A stretch of DNA of 64,000 nucleotides from Mycolicibacterium chitae (GCF_900637205.1 NZ_LR134355.1:4402001-4466000); one strand, 5' to 3'; shown: positions 15,997 to 27,066, numbered from the stretch's first letter. Notes: generated by a model not told the origin, from the sequence alone. Program-made: numbers and translations.

Positions 15997-18113
15997 GCAA
16001 CCCCGACCCCACCCGCTGGCGGGCGGTCATCCTCGACGAAGCGCTCGCCGACGACCGGGACACCCTGGCCGGGCTGCGCGCGGACCCGGCCCTGGAGTTC
16101 CTCGACCATCGGGCGGCGCAACTCGCCGAGCTGCGCGAGTTGCGCCCGCCCGCCGGGGCGGACCTGCTCGGTGAGACGCCCCGGTGGGTGTACTACCCGT
16201 GGCGGCGGACGGTGGTGGCGCTGCTGGGGCCGGCGGGCTTTCGCCGGCTCCGGTTGGACCGCAACCGGAACCTGATCACCGCCGAGGAGCAGCGACGCCT
16301 GGGCCGGCTCCGGGTCGCGGTGGCCGGCCTGAGCGTCGGCCATGTCATCGCCCATACCCTTGCCGCCCAGGGGCTTTGCGGTGAGCTGCGGCTGGCCGAC
16401 TTCGACGTGCTGGAGCTGTCGAACCTCAACCGGGTCCCCGCCGGCGTGCTGGACCTCGGCGTGAACAAGGCGGTGTCCGCGGCGCGGCGCATCGCCGAAC
16501 TCGATCCCTACCTGCCCGTCACGGTGCTGCGCGACGGCGTCACCGCCGACACCGTCGACGACTTCGTCGCCGACACCGACGTGGTGATCGAGGAATGCGA
16601 TTCGCTCGACATCAAGGCCGTGGTCCGGGAAGTGGCGCGGCGGCACCGGGTTCCGGTGCTGATGGCCACCAGTGACCGCGGGCTGGTCGACGTCGAACGC
16701 TTCGACGTCGAACCGGACCGGCCGATCCTGCACGGGCTGCTGGGGGCCGTCGACGCCGACGCGCTGGCGGGGATGTCGGCGCGCGACAAGATCCCGCACA
16801 TGCTCGGCCATCTCGACGTCCCCCGCGCCTCGGCCCGGGCCGCGGCGTCGATGGTGGAGGTGGGCCGGACGTTGACCACCTGGCCGCAACTGGCCGCCGA
16901 CGTGGTGCTGGGTGCGACGACGATCGCCGAGGCGGTGCGACGATTGGGGCTCGGGGAGCCGCTGCCGTCGGGGCGCACCCGGGTCGACGTCGGCGCCGCG
17001 CTCGACGCGCTGGCCGAACCGCCCGCACCGCCCGAGCCCGTCGAGACCGCCGCACCGGATAGCGCCGCGGCGCCGGCCGGGGCGGCCGAGCGCATCGCGG
17101 CGGCCGCCAACCGGGCCCCCTCGGGCGGCAACGCGCAGCCCTGGCGCATTGTGGCCGAACCGGATTCGGTGTCGGTGCGCCTGGACACCGGCTACCGCGC
17201 CACCATCGACGTCGCGCATCGCGGCGGGGCGGTCGCCGTCGGCGCCGCGGTGTTCAACGCGCGGGTGGCCGCGGCGGCGCAGCGGCTGCTGGGACCGCTG
17301 CGCTGGCACCAGGATTCGCAGGTTCCGCTGGCCGCGACGCTGCGCCTGGCACCCGGCGAGGACGCCGAGTTGGCCGGGCTCTACGACGCGATGTGGCACC
17401 GCGAGACCAACCGCAACCGGGGCACTCCCGGTCAGTTGGACCCCGGGACCGTCGGCGCGTTGGAAGCCGCGGCGCTCGGTGAGGGCGCCCGGCTGCGGGT
17501 CGTCACCGCCGGCGCCGAGCTCGACACGCTGATCGACATCCTGGCGGAGACCGACCGCATCCGCTATCTGACGCCGCAGCTGCATCGGGAGATGATCAGC
17601 GAATTGCGCTGGCCCACGGACCCGGAACCGGACTCCGGAATCGAGGTCGGGCTGCTCGGGCTCGACGACAGCGACCTGGCCGTCCTGGAGGTGTTGCGCC
17701 GCTCCGACGTCATGGCGCACCTGGCCGACTGGGACGCCGGATCCGCGCTGGGCGACGAGGTCGGCGAGCGGCTCCGGGTCAGCTCCGGCGTGGGCGTGGT
17801 GTGGGTCGAGGGGCGCACGCTGCTCGACTACGCCCGCGGCGGTCAGGGCGCCGAGGCGGTGTGGGTGGCGGCGGCCGCGCGAGGCCTTGCGGTGCAACCG
17901 ATCTCACCGGTGTTCCTGCACGCCCACGACGAGCCCGAACTGCGGGAGGTCTCGGCCCGCTACGCGCCGCAACTGCAGGAGCTCTCCGAGCGGTTCCGCC
18001 GCGTGGTCGACGTACCCGGCGATGCCGGCCTGATCCTGTTGCTGCGCTTCGCCGAAGCGCCGCCCACCACGGGGCGCAGCCGGCGCCGGGCGCTGGCCAG
18101 GCAGCGGGGGTAA
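15993..18113 (+). CDS. moeY: ThiF (E1-like)-nitroreductase fusion protein, MoeY-like
   Basis: A 706-residue two-domain protein. Residues ~95-330 are an E1/ThiF-type adenylation domain (RVAVAGLSVGHVIAHTLAAQG, then LADFDVLELSNLNR; a usual GxGxxG is here GLSVGH). Residues ~360-680 are a nitroreductase-fold flavin domain with AANRAPSGGNAQPWR near 370-384. The same fusion is known in M. tuberculosis Rv1355c, annotated MoeY, next to the GGDEF-EAL gene Rv1354c. A molybdopterin role is not supported by the domains. E1-like plus nitroreductase pairs also occur in azole-forming peptide pathways (SagC/SagB type), so chemical modification of a small molecule or peptide is plausible. ATG 15993 overlaps the P450 stop. 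Confidence 0.85.
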   Translation: MSNPDPTRWRAVILDEALADDRDTLAGLRADPALEFLDHRAAQLAELRELRPPAGADLLGETPRWVYYPWRRTVVALLGPAGFRRLRLDRNRNLITAEEQRRLGRLRVAVAGLSVGHVIAHTLAAQGLCGELRLADFDVLELSNLNRVPAGVLDLGVNKAVSAARRIAELDPYLPVTVLRDGVTADTVDDFVADTDVVIEECDSLDIKAVVREVARRHRVPVLMATSDRGLVDVERFDVEPDRPILHGLLGAVDADALAGMSARDKIPHMLGHLDVPRASARAAASMVEVGRTLTTWPQLAADVVLGATTIAEAVRRLGLGEPLPSGRTRVDVGAALDALAEPPAPPEPVETAAPDSAAAPAGAAERIAAAANRAPSGGNAQPWRIVAEPDSVSVRLDTGYRATIDVAHRGGAVAVGAAVFNARVAAAAQRLLGPLRWHQDSQVPLAATLRLAPGEDAELAGLYDAMWHRETNRNRGTPGQLDPGTVGALEAAALGEGARLRVVTAGAELDTLIDILAETDRIRYLTPQLHREMISELRWPTDPEPDSGIEVGLLGLDDSDLAVLEVLRRSDVMAHLADWDAGSALGDEVGERLRVSSGVGVVWVEGRTLLDYARGGQGAEAVWVAAAARGLAVQPISPVFLHAHDEPELREVSARYAPQLQELSERFRRVVDVPGDAGLILLLRFAEAPPTTGRSRRRALARQRG

Positions 18114-18115
18114 CG

Positions 18116-19972
18116 ATGGCCCGGAGCCTCGACGTGGTGGTGACCTCGGTGGCCACCCGGCTGATGGCGGTCGAAGCGGCCAACGCCGTCGCCGTCATCC
18201 AGCCGATCCTGGCGGATCTGGTGGAGCACTTCCACGTCGACGTGAGCTTCCTGCGCAGCAACGACCACGACCTCAAGGCGTCCATCCTGGTCGCCGAGTG
18301 GCCGGTGCGGCCGGTGGTCCCGGACCCTGACCCGTTGAAGGTGATCTACTTCGCCGACGCCGATCCGGTGTTCGCGATCTCCGAGCACGGCAAGAAGCCG
18401 CAGGTGTTCCGGCCCGAGCCGGCCACCGGCGAGTACCAGCAGACCATCGAGGGCGGCGGCGGCGTTCCGCACAGCTCCATGGCGGCGGCGCCGCTGGTCT
18501 CCGGCGACGTCACCACCGGGGTGCTGGGTTTCGTCAAATTCGGTGATCGCGAATGGAGTTCGGCCGAACTCAACGCGCTGGAGGCCATCGGTTCGCTGTT
18601 CGCTCAGGTCCAGGCCCGGATCAAGGCCGAGGATCAACTGCGCTACCTGGCCGAGCACGACGACCTGACCGGGGTGTACAACCGCCGCGCGCTGGTCGCC
18701 CACCTCGAGGACCGACTGGCCGCGGGCCGCCCCGGGCCGGTGGCGGTGCTGTTCCTGGATCTCGACCGGCTCAAGGCCGTCAACGACTACCTCGGGCACA
18801 CCGCCGGCGACGAGTTCATCCGCGTCTCGGCGCAGCGGCTGCGGGAGGAGACCGCCTCGGCGGACTGCCTGATCGCGCGTCTCGGCGGCGACGAATTCGT
18901 GGTGGTACCCAGGACGGCGTGCAGCGCCGCCGAGGCCGAGGTGCTGGCCGACCGACTGCACGCCGCGCTGAGCGAACGCGTCGCCGTGGACGGCGAGATG
19001 CTGGCCCGGACGGTCAGTGTCGGTGTGGCCGTAGGCGATCCGGGGCGGCACTCGGTCTCGGACCTGCTGCGCCGCGCCGATCAGGCGGTGCTGGAGGCCA
19101 AGGACACCGGCGGCAACGCGGTTCGCGTCTTCACCGAGAACATGGCGATGCGCACGGCACTGCGCAACGACGTCGAACTGCACCTGCAGAGTGTCATCGA
19201 GAGCGACGCGCTGGTGCTGCACTACCTGCCCGAGGTCGACATGCGCACCGGGGAGGTGCTGGCCGCCGAAGCGTTGGTGCGCTGGCAGCACCCGACCCGG
19301 GGGTTGCTGTTCCCGGATTCGTTCATCGGGGTGGCCGAATCCATCAACCTGGCCGGCGAATTGGGCCGCTGGGTGCTGCGCCGCGCCTGCACCGAGTTCA
19401 GCGACTGGCGCGCGCGCGGCGTGGGTCCCGACGCCGTGCTGCGGGTGAACGTCTCCCCGGTGCAGCTGGTTGCCGACGGGTTCGCCGACCGGGTCGCGGA
19501 GATCCTCGACGAGTTCGGCCTCTCGGGGGACTCGGTGTGCCTCGAGATCACCGAGTCCCTGGTGGTGCAGGACATCGACGCGGCCCGCGTGACCCTGGCG
19601 GCCCTCAAGGAGGTCGGCGTCCAGATCGCCATCGACGACTTCGGCACCGGCTACAGCGTGTTGTCGCATCTGAAGTCGCTGCCCGTGGACACCCTCAAGA
19701 TCGACCGCAGCTTTGTCCGCGACCTCGGTTCCAGCGCCGGCGACCTGGCCATCGTGCGCGCCATCATCGCGCTCGCCGAGGCGTTCGGGCTCGGCCTGGT
19801 GGCCGAGGGGGTGGAGACGGTCGCCGCCGCCCAGACCCTGGCCGCGCACCGCTGCTACCGGGCCCAGGGCTATCTGCTGTCGGTGCCGCTCGAGGGCATG
19901 GCGATGGAAAGACTACTGGCCCAGGGCCATATCGAGTTGCCGTTCAGCACGGCAGAACCGCTACCGCGGTAG
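18116..19972 (+). CDS. dcpA: GAF-GGDEF-EAL bifunctional cyclic-di-GMP enzyme (DcpA-type)
   Basis: A 618-residue soluble protein: GAF sensor (~20-170), diguanylate cyclase domain with an intact GGDEF at ~256-260, and phosphodiesterase domain with AEALVRW near 382 and the DDFGTGYS and KIDRSFV metal/base motifs. The architecture and size match mycobacterial DcpA (MSMEG_2196) and Rv1354c, shown to both make and break c-di-GMP. It follows the ThiF-nitroreductase gene by 2 bp. The GAF domain could sense a product of the upstream enzymes. Its end overlaps the convergent flavoprotein-like gene by 12 bp. Confidence 0.93.
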   Translation: MARSLDVVVTSVATRLMAVEAANAVAVIQPILADLVEHFHVDVSFLRSNDHDLKASILVAEWPVRPVVPDPDPLKVIYFADADPVFAISEHGKKPQVFRPEPATGEYQQTIEGGGGVPHSSMAAAPLVSGDVTTGVLGFVKFGDREWSSAELNALEAIGSLFAQVQARIKAEDQLRYLAEHDDLTGVYNRRALVAHLEDRLAAGRPGPVAVLFLDLDRLKAVNDYLGHTAGDEFIRVSAQRLREETASADCLIARLGGDEFVVVPRTACSAAEAEVLADRLHAALSERVAVDGEMLARTVSVGVAVGDPGRHSVSDLLRRADQAVLEAKDTGGNAVRVFTENMAMRTALRNDVELHLQSVIESDALVLHYLPEVDMRTGEVLAAEALVRWQHPTRGLLFPDSFIGVAESINLAGELGRWVLRRACTEFSDWRARGVGPDAVLRVNVSPVQLVADGFADRVAEILDEFGLSGDSVCLEITESLVVQDIDAARVTLAALKEVGVQIAIDDFGTGYSVLSHLKSLPVDTLKIDRSFVRDLGSSAGDLAIVRAIIALAEAFGLGLVAEGVETVAAAQTLAAHRCYRAQGYLLSVPLEGMAMERLLAQGHIELPFSTAEPLPR

Positions 19973-20761
19973 CGAATCGTCCCGCACCAACAACTCCAAC
20001 CGCCCGAACCGGCTGGCCGCCCGCGTCACGAACGCCATCTCGGCGCCGTCGCCGATCGGCGGCCAGGACAGCACGGCGTCGTCGCGCAGGGCGAGGACCA
20101 CGGTGTGGCGCGCGCGGACCAACTCGACCCCGACATCCGTCGTCAGCGCGACGCCGGACACGCGGCCGTCGTCGAACACCAGATGCGCGAGATTCTCGAC
20201 GGGCACCAGCGGCACATCCTGTTCGCGCGCCCGCTCGGCCACCCAGTCGGCCACCGTGCCGGACTCCGATAGCCGGTCCACGACCCCGACCGACACGGTG
20301 GTCCGGTTCGGGTCGGCGACCGCCGTCGACAGCACGCCGCCGCCGGCGGGCAGGCACTGAGCGGCCCAGGTCCGCAGTGCGGCACCGTCGAAAGACACTG
20401 CCCCCTTGGCGAATTCCTCGCGGTGCGGCACGGGACCCTCGACGCGGCGCAGCGGCAGGACGTCGGCCTCGAACTCGGCGGGCACGATGCCCTCGACCAC
20501 AATGTCGTCGGTGACGGTGTCGTCGACCACAATGTCGTCGGTGACCTGGCGCAGGTACTCGGCGGTCGGCTCGTCGTGGACCGCGGCGGGCGCGGCCCGC
20601 AGCACCGTCAGGCCGAGTCGGACCGCGGCCAGCGCGGCCGCCGTGGCCGCCACGCCCATACCGACACACACGACGTCGACGGTGTCGTCCCAGTCGATGC
20701 CCTCGAATTCGTCCTGCGGTTCGGGTTCCGGGGGCCTGCGGCGGCGGTGCTTGTCAGCCAT
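19961..20761 (-). CDS. FAD-binding-like protein of unknown function
   Basis: A 266-residue protein. After a charged N-terminal ~25 residues comes a Rossmann-like start (VDVVCVGMGVAATAAALAAVRLG), as in fumarate-reductase/ketosteroid-dehydrogenase type flavoproteins, but it is half their usual length and the first glycine motif reads GMGVAA. Downstream motifs are weak, so an active oxidase is doubtful. It contains a 10-codon in-frame tandem duplication (DDIVV repeated). ATG 20761 overlaps the pyrE end by 8 bp, so it is in the ttfA-pyrE operon. It may be a degraded or regulatory flavoprotein. Confidence 0.55.
   Translation of the reverse strand: MADKHRRRRPPEPEPQDEFEGIDWDDTVDVVCVGMGVAATAAALAAVRLGLTVLRAAPAAVHDEPTAEYLRQVTDDIVVDDTVTDDIVVEGIVPAEFEADVLPLRRVEGPVPHREEFAKGAVSFDGAALRTWAAQCLPAGGGVLSTAVADPNRTTVSVGVVDRLSESGTVADWVAERAREQDVPLVPVENLAHLVFDDGRVSGVALTTDVGVELVRARHTVVLALRDDAVLSWPPIGDGAEMAFVTRAASRFGRLELLVRDDSLPR
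20493..20545. repeat. 23-bp perfect direct repeat with 30-bp period
   Basis: The 23 bp at 20493-20515 recur exactly at 20523-20545, separated by 7 bp. The 30-bp period keeps the reading frame of the flavoprotein-like gene and duplicates the peptide V-T-D-D-I-V-V. Confidence 0.85.
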
Positions 20762-21317
20762 CGGCAAGCCCGAGATCGTCCAGGCCGAGCACGCTGCGGT
20801 ACGGCAGCCCCTCGGCCTCGATGATCTCGGCGGCACCCGTGGCGCGATCGACGACGGTGGCCACCCCGACCACCTCGCCGCCCTTTTCCCGGACGGCCCG
20901 CACGGCGGTCAACGGGGAGGCGCCGGTGGTGCTGGTGTCCTCGACGACCAGCACGCGCTGCCCCTCGACGTCGAAGCCCTCGATGAGGCGCTGCATGCCA
21001 TGGGTTTTCGCGGACTTGCGCACCACGAACGCGTCCACCGGCCGGCCCTCGGCGTGCATGACGGCGGTGGCCACCGGGTCGGCACCCAGGGTCAGCCCGC
21101 CGACGGCGGCGTAGTCCCAGTCGGCGGTGAGTTCGCGCATCAGCGAGCCGATCAGGCGCGAGGCCCGGTGTTGCAGCGTGGCCCGGCGCAGATCGACGTA
21201 GTAGTCGGACTCCTTGCCCGAGGACAGCACGACGCGGCCGCGGACAACGGAGAGTTGGCGGACCAGGGCGGCCAATTCGGCGCGGTCGGTCGCCGTGAGT
21301 TCAGGGGTGAGCGGCAC
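20754..21317 (-). CDS. pyrE: Orotate phosphoribosyltransferase
   Basis: A 187-residue enzyme converting orotate and PRPP to orotidine monophosphate in pyrimidine synthesis. The PRPP-binding motif VLVVEDTSTTGASP is at about residues 122-135, and the SSGKESDYYVDLR substrate region is near 32-44. Start is GTG (complement of 21315-21317), 11 bp after the ttfA stop. Length is normal for the actinobacterial type. Rv0382c is the expected homologue. Confidence 0.96.
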   Translation of the reverse strand: MPLTPELTATDRAELAALVRQLSVVRGRVVLSSGKESDYYVDLRRATLQHRASRLIGSLMRELTADWDYAAVGGLTLGADPVATAVMHAEGRPVDAFVVRKSAKTHGMQRLIEGFDVEGQRVLVVEDTSTTGASPLTAVRAVREKGGEVVGVATVVDRATGAAEIIEAEGLPYRSVLGLDDLGLADG

Positions 21318-21328
21318 GGATTATCGGG

Positions 21329-22102
21329 CTATCGCTGGAAGTGGGGAGCTTGCCTGACATTGCGCGGCGGCGCCGGACGGCGGGCCGGCTGGGCCGGGGC
21401 CGGGGGTCGGGCCGGCGGCGCCTCGGCGCGCACGGGCGCGGCCAGCGGCCGGCCGGGGGCCGCGTTGCGCCGGGGCGCGGCGATGGCGCGCTGCGCGGTC
21501 GGCGGCAGCACCCGCAACAGGTCGTTGAACTGCCGGACGGTGCGCAACCCCTCGTCCCACTGGGCCCGGGTGCTCGAGATCGGCATGGAGACCAGCGTCC
21601 AGTTCTCCTCGTTCCACATGATCTCGGCGCAGTCCGGGGCGGTGTGGGCGAAGGTCACCATGCGGCGGTCACACGCGCGCCGCGCGGCGTCCAGGTTGGT
21701 CGAATAGACCATCCGGGGCCCGATGGCGCCGAGCAGCCAGATATCGCTCTCGCGGGGCTCCTTGATGCCCTTGAGCCGCAGGTCCATCACGACGCTCGTG
21801 CCGACCTTGCGGTGCAGCGCGATGACGGTGGACACGTCGTCGAGATCGAAGATGAAGACGGCTTCACCACGGATTTGGCCGAGCACCACGTTGCGGGCGG
21901 TGACATCACCGACGGTGGACATCACCCCGCGCTTCCAGCGGTGGAGCACATCGGTGGACTCGGGTTCGTAGTCGAAGCCGTGCGAACGCGCCCAGGACTT
22001 CCGACGACGACCGAGCCCACGACGCCGATCGTTGTCGACGTACAGCAGCACCGCCGCACCCGTGAAACAGAGTGCGGACAGCGTGAACCAGAGCGGGACC
22101 AT
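21329..22102 (-). CDS. ttfA: TtfA-type trehalose monomycolate transport factor
   Basis: A 257-residue membrane protein. One N-terminal transmembrane helix (PLWFTLSALCFTGAAVLLYV, residues 3-22) is followed by a cytoplasmic domain and a Pro/Ala/Arg-rich tail from about residue 200. Size and its place between clpB and pyrE match Rv0383c/TtfA, an essential partner of MmpL3 in exporting trehalose monomycolate. ATG 22102 is preferred: it gives the proper membrane helix, and a TAGGCT -10 (complement of 22110-22115) lies 7 nt upstream. First gene of the ttfA-pyrE operon. Confidence 0.85.
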   Translation of the reverse strand: MVPLWFTLSALCFTGAAVLLYVDNDRRRGLGRRRKSWARSHGFDYEPESTDVLHRWKRGVMSTVGDVTARNVVLGQIRGEAVFIFDLDDVSTVIALHRKVGTSVVMDLRLKGIKEPRESDIWLLGAIGPRMVYSTNLDAARRACDRRMVTFAHTAPDCAEIMWNEENWTLVSMPISSTRAQWDEGLRTVRQFNDLLRVLPPTAQRAIAAPRRNAAPGRPLAAPVRAEAPPARPPAPAQPARRPAPPRNVRQAPHFQR

Positions 22103-22252
22103 TACACCTAGCCTATCTGCTCGCCGGCCGATCAGAGAAAGACCGCGGGTCACAACCCCGTCACACACCGCGCGGCAGGACGGCGAGCAGGCCCAGCATC
22201 GCACGCCGTGGGGCGTTTTGGCGCGATTCCGGGCCCGCTCGCCGCGATCGGA

Positions 22253-24799
<2,547 letters not shown>

Positions 24800-24876
24800 G
24801 ACACCTCCACTCTTTCTGTAGAAGGGGCCAGCAGGTGGCCCGATAAATGCTTGTCCTATCCATCAACGCAGTCAAG

Positions 24877-24897
24877 GTTGAGTCTGTTCCGCTCAAC
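24877..24897. promoter_or_regulatory. HAIR-type HspR operator upstream of clpB
   Basis: GTTGAGT, 7 bp, GCTCAAC; the HAIR consensus is CTTGAGT-N7-ACTCAAG. The same near-variant occurs upstream of dnaK in this window. It lies between clpB and the divergent SfLAP gene. Confidence 0.8.
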
Positions 24898-24935
24898 TCT
24901 ATCTTTTTTTGGGCGCACGCGGGACCGGACCCGGC

Positions 24936-24941
24936 TAAGTT
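24936..24941 (+). promoter_or_regulatory. Leaderless -10 element of the SfLAP-family gene
   Basis: TAAGTT followed by 6 nt and GTG; this fits TANNNT with transcription from the start codon. Confidence 0.45.
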
Positions 24942-24947
24942 GAGCGG

Positions 24948-25616
24948 GTGAGTCCCAGCTTCGGTTCTGCGCTCGCCGAACTCATCCCGTTGGCCCTGGT
25001 GATCGCGCTGTCCCCGCTGAGCATCATCCCGGCGGTGCTGACCCTGCACACGGCCCGGCCGCGGCCGACCGCGCTGGCGTTCGCCGCCGGCTGGCTGCTG
25101 GGCCTGGGGGCGCTGACCTCGATCTTCGTCGCGGTCTCCGATCTGCTCGGCAACCTGGACAAGCCGCCGTCGTGGGCGTCCTGGCTGCGCATCGTGATCG
25201 GCGCGCTGCTGACCGTGTTCGGCCTCTACCGCTGGGCCAACCGCAAGAAGTCCGAACATTCGCCGGCCTGGATGCGCAAGCTCGGCAGCCTGACCCCGGC
25301 GCGCGCCCTGGTGACCGCGGCGGCGCTGGTCGTGGCCAACCCCAAGGTGCTGTTCATCTGCATCGCCGCCGGTCTGGCGATCGGCACGGCCGGCATCGGG
25401 CAGCCGCAGGTGTGGGCCGCGGTGGCCTACTTCGTCGCGGTGGCCGGCAGCACGGTGGCCCTACCGATCCTGGCCTACGCCGCCTCTGGCGACCGACTCA
25501 CCCAGCCGCTGGCCCGGCTCAAGGACTGGATGGAACGCCAGCACGCGACGCTGATGGCCGCGATCCTGATCGTCATCGGCCTGCTGGTGCTCTACAAAGG
25601 AATTCACGGCCTGTGA
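24948..25616 (+). CDS. GAP/SfLAP-family integral membrane protein
   Basis: A 222-residue membrane protein with about six hydrophobic helices (LIPLALVIALSPLSIIPAVL, TALAFAAGWLLGLGAL, ASWLRIVIGALLTVFGLY, ARALVTAAALVVANP and two near the C-terminus). This pattern fits the GAP/sulfolipid-addressing family, whose members help move glycopeptidolipids or sulfolipids to the mycobacterial surface. GTG 24948 is preceded by TAAGTT (24936-24941) with 6 nt between, a leaderless arrangement. No lipid biosynthesis genes are nearby, so its cargo is unknown. Confidence 0.75.
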   Translation: MSPSFGSALAELIPLALVIALSPLSIIPAVLTLHTARPRPTALAFAAGWLLGLGALTSIFVAVSDLLGNLDKPPSWASWLRIVIGALLTVFGLYRWANRKKSEHSPAWMRKLGSLTPARALVTAAALVVANPKVLFICIAAGLAIGTAGIGQPQVWAAVAYFVAVAGSTVALPILAYAASGDRLTQPLARLKDWMERQHATLMAAILIVIGLLVLYKGIHGL

Positions 25617-25652
25617 GCGTGGCGGTCCCGGCACGACGGTGCTGAGCTGGGC

Positions 25653-25658
25653 TAACGT
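25653..25658 (+). promoter_or_regulatory. Leaderless -10 element of the CYTH gene
   Basis: TAACGT followed by 6 nt and the ATG at 25665; no Shine-Dalgarno sequence is visible. Confidence 0.45.
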
Positions 25659-25664
25659 TTAGTC

Positions 25665-26306
25665 ATGTCCGATACCGGTGCCGGAGATTTCGAGTTCGAG
25701 CGCAAGTTCTTCGTTCGCGAGTTGCCCGCCGTGGTCGCCGCCGACCCCTCGCCCGCGCTGATCGTGCAGGCCTACCTGTTCGCCGCCGACGGCTACGCCG
25801 TGCGGGTCCGCGTCCAGGGCGCCGCCCCGACCGAGATGGGCACCGCCCCGGGCGAACTCGCGACGGCCCTCGGCGAGGACTCGATCGGCACCGTCACCAC
25901 CAAGGGCCCCGCCGTCGGCGGCACCCGGTACGAGGCCGAGCGCGAAATCGACGCGCTGGTGGCCTCCGAGATCGTGCGCCGGGCCGAACACGTGGTGGCC
26001 AAGATCCGGTACTCGGTGTGGCTGGGCGAGGACGGCTGGGTCGTCGACCGGTTCCTGGGCGGCAACGCCCCGCTGGTGCTGGCCGAGGTCGAACGGGGCG
26101 GGCCCGTCGTCGACCTGGAGATCCCGGCGTTCTGCGCCACCGAGCTTTCCGACGACGACCGCTTCCGCAACGAGTACCTGGCCTACCAGCCGTACGCCGG
26201 CTGGGCCGAGGATTACCTGCGCGAGTTCGACCGCCGCGGCCCCGCCTTCCTGGACTCCCTGGGGCAGAACCAGTTCGACGGCAACCGGCCCAGCGACCGC
26301 CGGTAG
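25665..26306 (+). CDS. CYTH domain protein (triphosphate tunnel metalloenzyme)
   Basis: A 213-residue CYTH protein. The hallmark ExExK is present near the start (FEFERKF, residues 9-15), followed by alternating strands with basic and acidic residues that build the tunnel (VRVRVQG, TVTTKGP, YEAEREID, VAKIRYSV, VDRFLGGN, LAEVERG). Such enzymes hydrolyse inorganic triphosphate or modify nucleoside triphosphates; the exact substrate cannot be told. An insertion rich in Ala/Glu separates strands 2 and 3. It stands alone between two convergent or unrelated genes. Confidence 0.88.
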   Translation: MSDTGAGDFEFERKFFVRELPAVVAADPSPALIVQAYLFAADGYAVRVRVQGAAPTEMGTAPGELATALGEDSIGTVTTKGPAVGGTRYEAEREIDALVASEIVRRAEHVVAKIRYSVWLGEDGWVVDRFLGGNAPLVLAEVERGGPVVDLEIPAFCATELSDDDRFRNEYLAYQPYAGWAEDYLREFDRRGPAFLDSLGQNQFDGNRPSDRR

Positions 26307-26325
26307 CTCTGGTGGCGCGGGTGAT

Positions 26326-26967
26326 TCACTGGCGATAGCGCGCCGGTATGCCCAGTTCGTCGAGATCGGCGGTCAGGTAGCGCTGCACGCTGGGGCCGAT
26401 CATGGCGGCGGCCTCCTCCAGCGACACCTCCGCCAGCGGTCCGACCGCCATCACGTAGCGCAGCAGCGCGGTCCCGACCAGATTGGTGGCCGCGAGCATC
26501 GCGCGCAGCCGGGTGTCGGGGCCGCCGCCGAGCGCGCCGGCCACCGCGGCCAGGACATAGTCGCGCATGAACTCCCGAAATGCCTCGTGCGCAGCAGAAT
26601 TCGAGGTGGCCGAGGACAGCATGGTGACCATGCTGGCGCCTGATTCCGGGCGCTCCCAGATGCCGAGGTAGGCGTGGGTCAAGCGCGCGCCAAGTTCCGT
26701 GCGCGGCGCCTGCGCGATCACTGTCGCCAGCCGCTGCGGATCGAGGATCAGCCGCATCGATTCGCGGAACAGCCCGTCCTTGGAGCCGAACAGGTACGAC
26801 ACCATTGCGGCGTCCACCCCGGCGTCGCCCGCGACCTGACGCAGCGTGGTGGCCGCATAGCCCTGCTCGGCGAAGCGCTGCTTGGCGGCCAGCAACACGT
26901 CCTCGCGGGAGACCGCCGCACCCTGGCGGCGGCCGCGGCGGCGCGGCTTTTCGGCAGGTGAGGGCAT
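26326..26967 (-). CDS. TetR-family repressor
   Basis: A 213-residue TetR regulator. The helix-turn-helix is at about residues 25-65 (AAKQRFAEQGYAATTLRQVAGDAGVDAAMVSYLFGSK region), followed by a TetR C-terminal domain. It is divergent from the DUF3533-like permease, which it likely represses. Start ATG 26967 rather than 26988: TACTGT (complement of 26974-26979) lies 6 nt upstream, a leaderless promoter, and the alternative start falls inside the operator. Confidence 0.88.
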   Translation of the reverse strand: MPSPAEKPRRRGRRQGAAVSREDVLLAAKQRFAEQGYAATTLRQVAGDAGVDAAMVSYLFGSKDGLFRESMRLILDPQRLATVIAQAPRTELGARLTHAYLGIWERPESGASMVTMLSSATSNSAAHEAFREFMRDYVLAAVAGALGGGPDTRLRAMLAATNLVGTALLRYVMAVGPLAEVSLEEAAAMIGPSVQRYLTADLDELGIPARYRQ

Positions 26968-26973
26968 GCGCCG

Positions 26974-26979
26974 ACAGTA
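26974..26979 (-). promoter_or_regulatory. Leaderless -10 element of the TetR gene
   Basis: TACTGT on the minus strand, 6 nt before ATG 26967; it is next to the operator copy at 26984-27000. Confidence 0.45.
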
Positions 26980-26983
26980 ACAT

Positions 26984-27052
26984 TTCATCCAGTGTTGAAA
27001 ACAGGCCCGCGTCGGCGTTACGCTCGACGAGGCAATTTCAACACCCGATGAA
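26984..27052. promoter_or_regulatory. Two inverted operator copies between TetR gene and permease
   Basis: TTCATCCAGTGTTGAAA (26984-27000) and, on the other strand, TTCATCGGGTGTTGAAA (complement of 27036-27052), 15 of 17 identical. One copy abuts the TetR promoter and the other ends 14 bp before the permease ATG. This is the layout of an autoregulating TetR repressor that also blocks its neighbour. Confidence 0.6.
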
Positions 27053-27066
27053 TACCTGGGGGTCCC

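Noticed and set aside
15666..17897. 743-residue minus-strand frame opposite the P450/ThiF genes
   Set aside because: Shadow; the sense strand has complete P450 and ThiF-nitroreductase motifs.
24825..24841. GGGCCA/TGGCCC hairpin in the clpB leader as a terminator
   Set aside because: Only 6-bp arms and no T-run, upstream of a gene that must be transcribed; too weak to call.
26968..26988. Seven-codon longer start for the TetR gene (ATG 26988)
   Set aside because: It would begin inside the operator copy and ahead of the TACTGT element, which fits a leaderless start at 26967.
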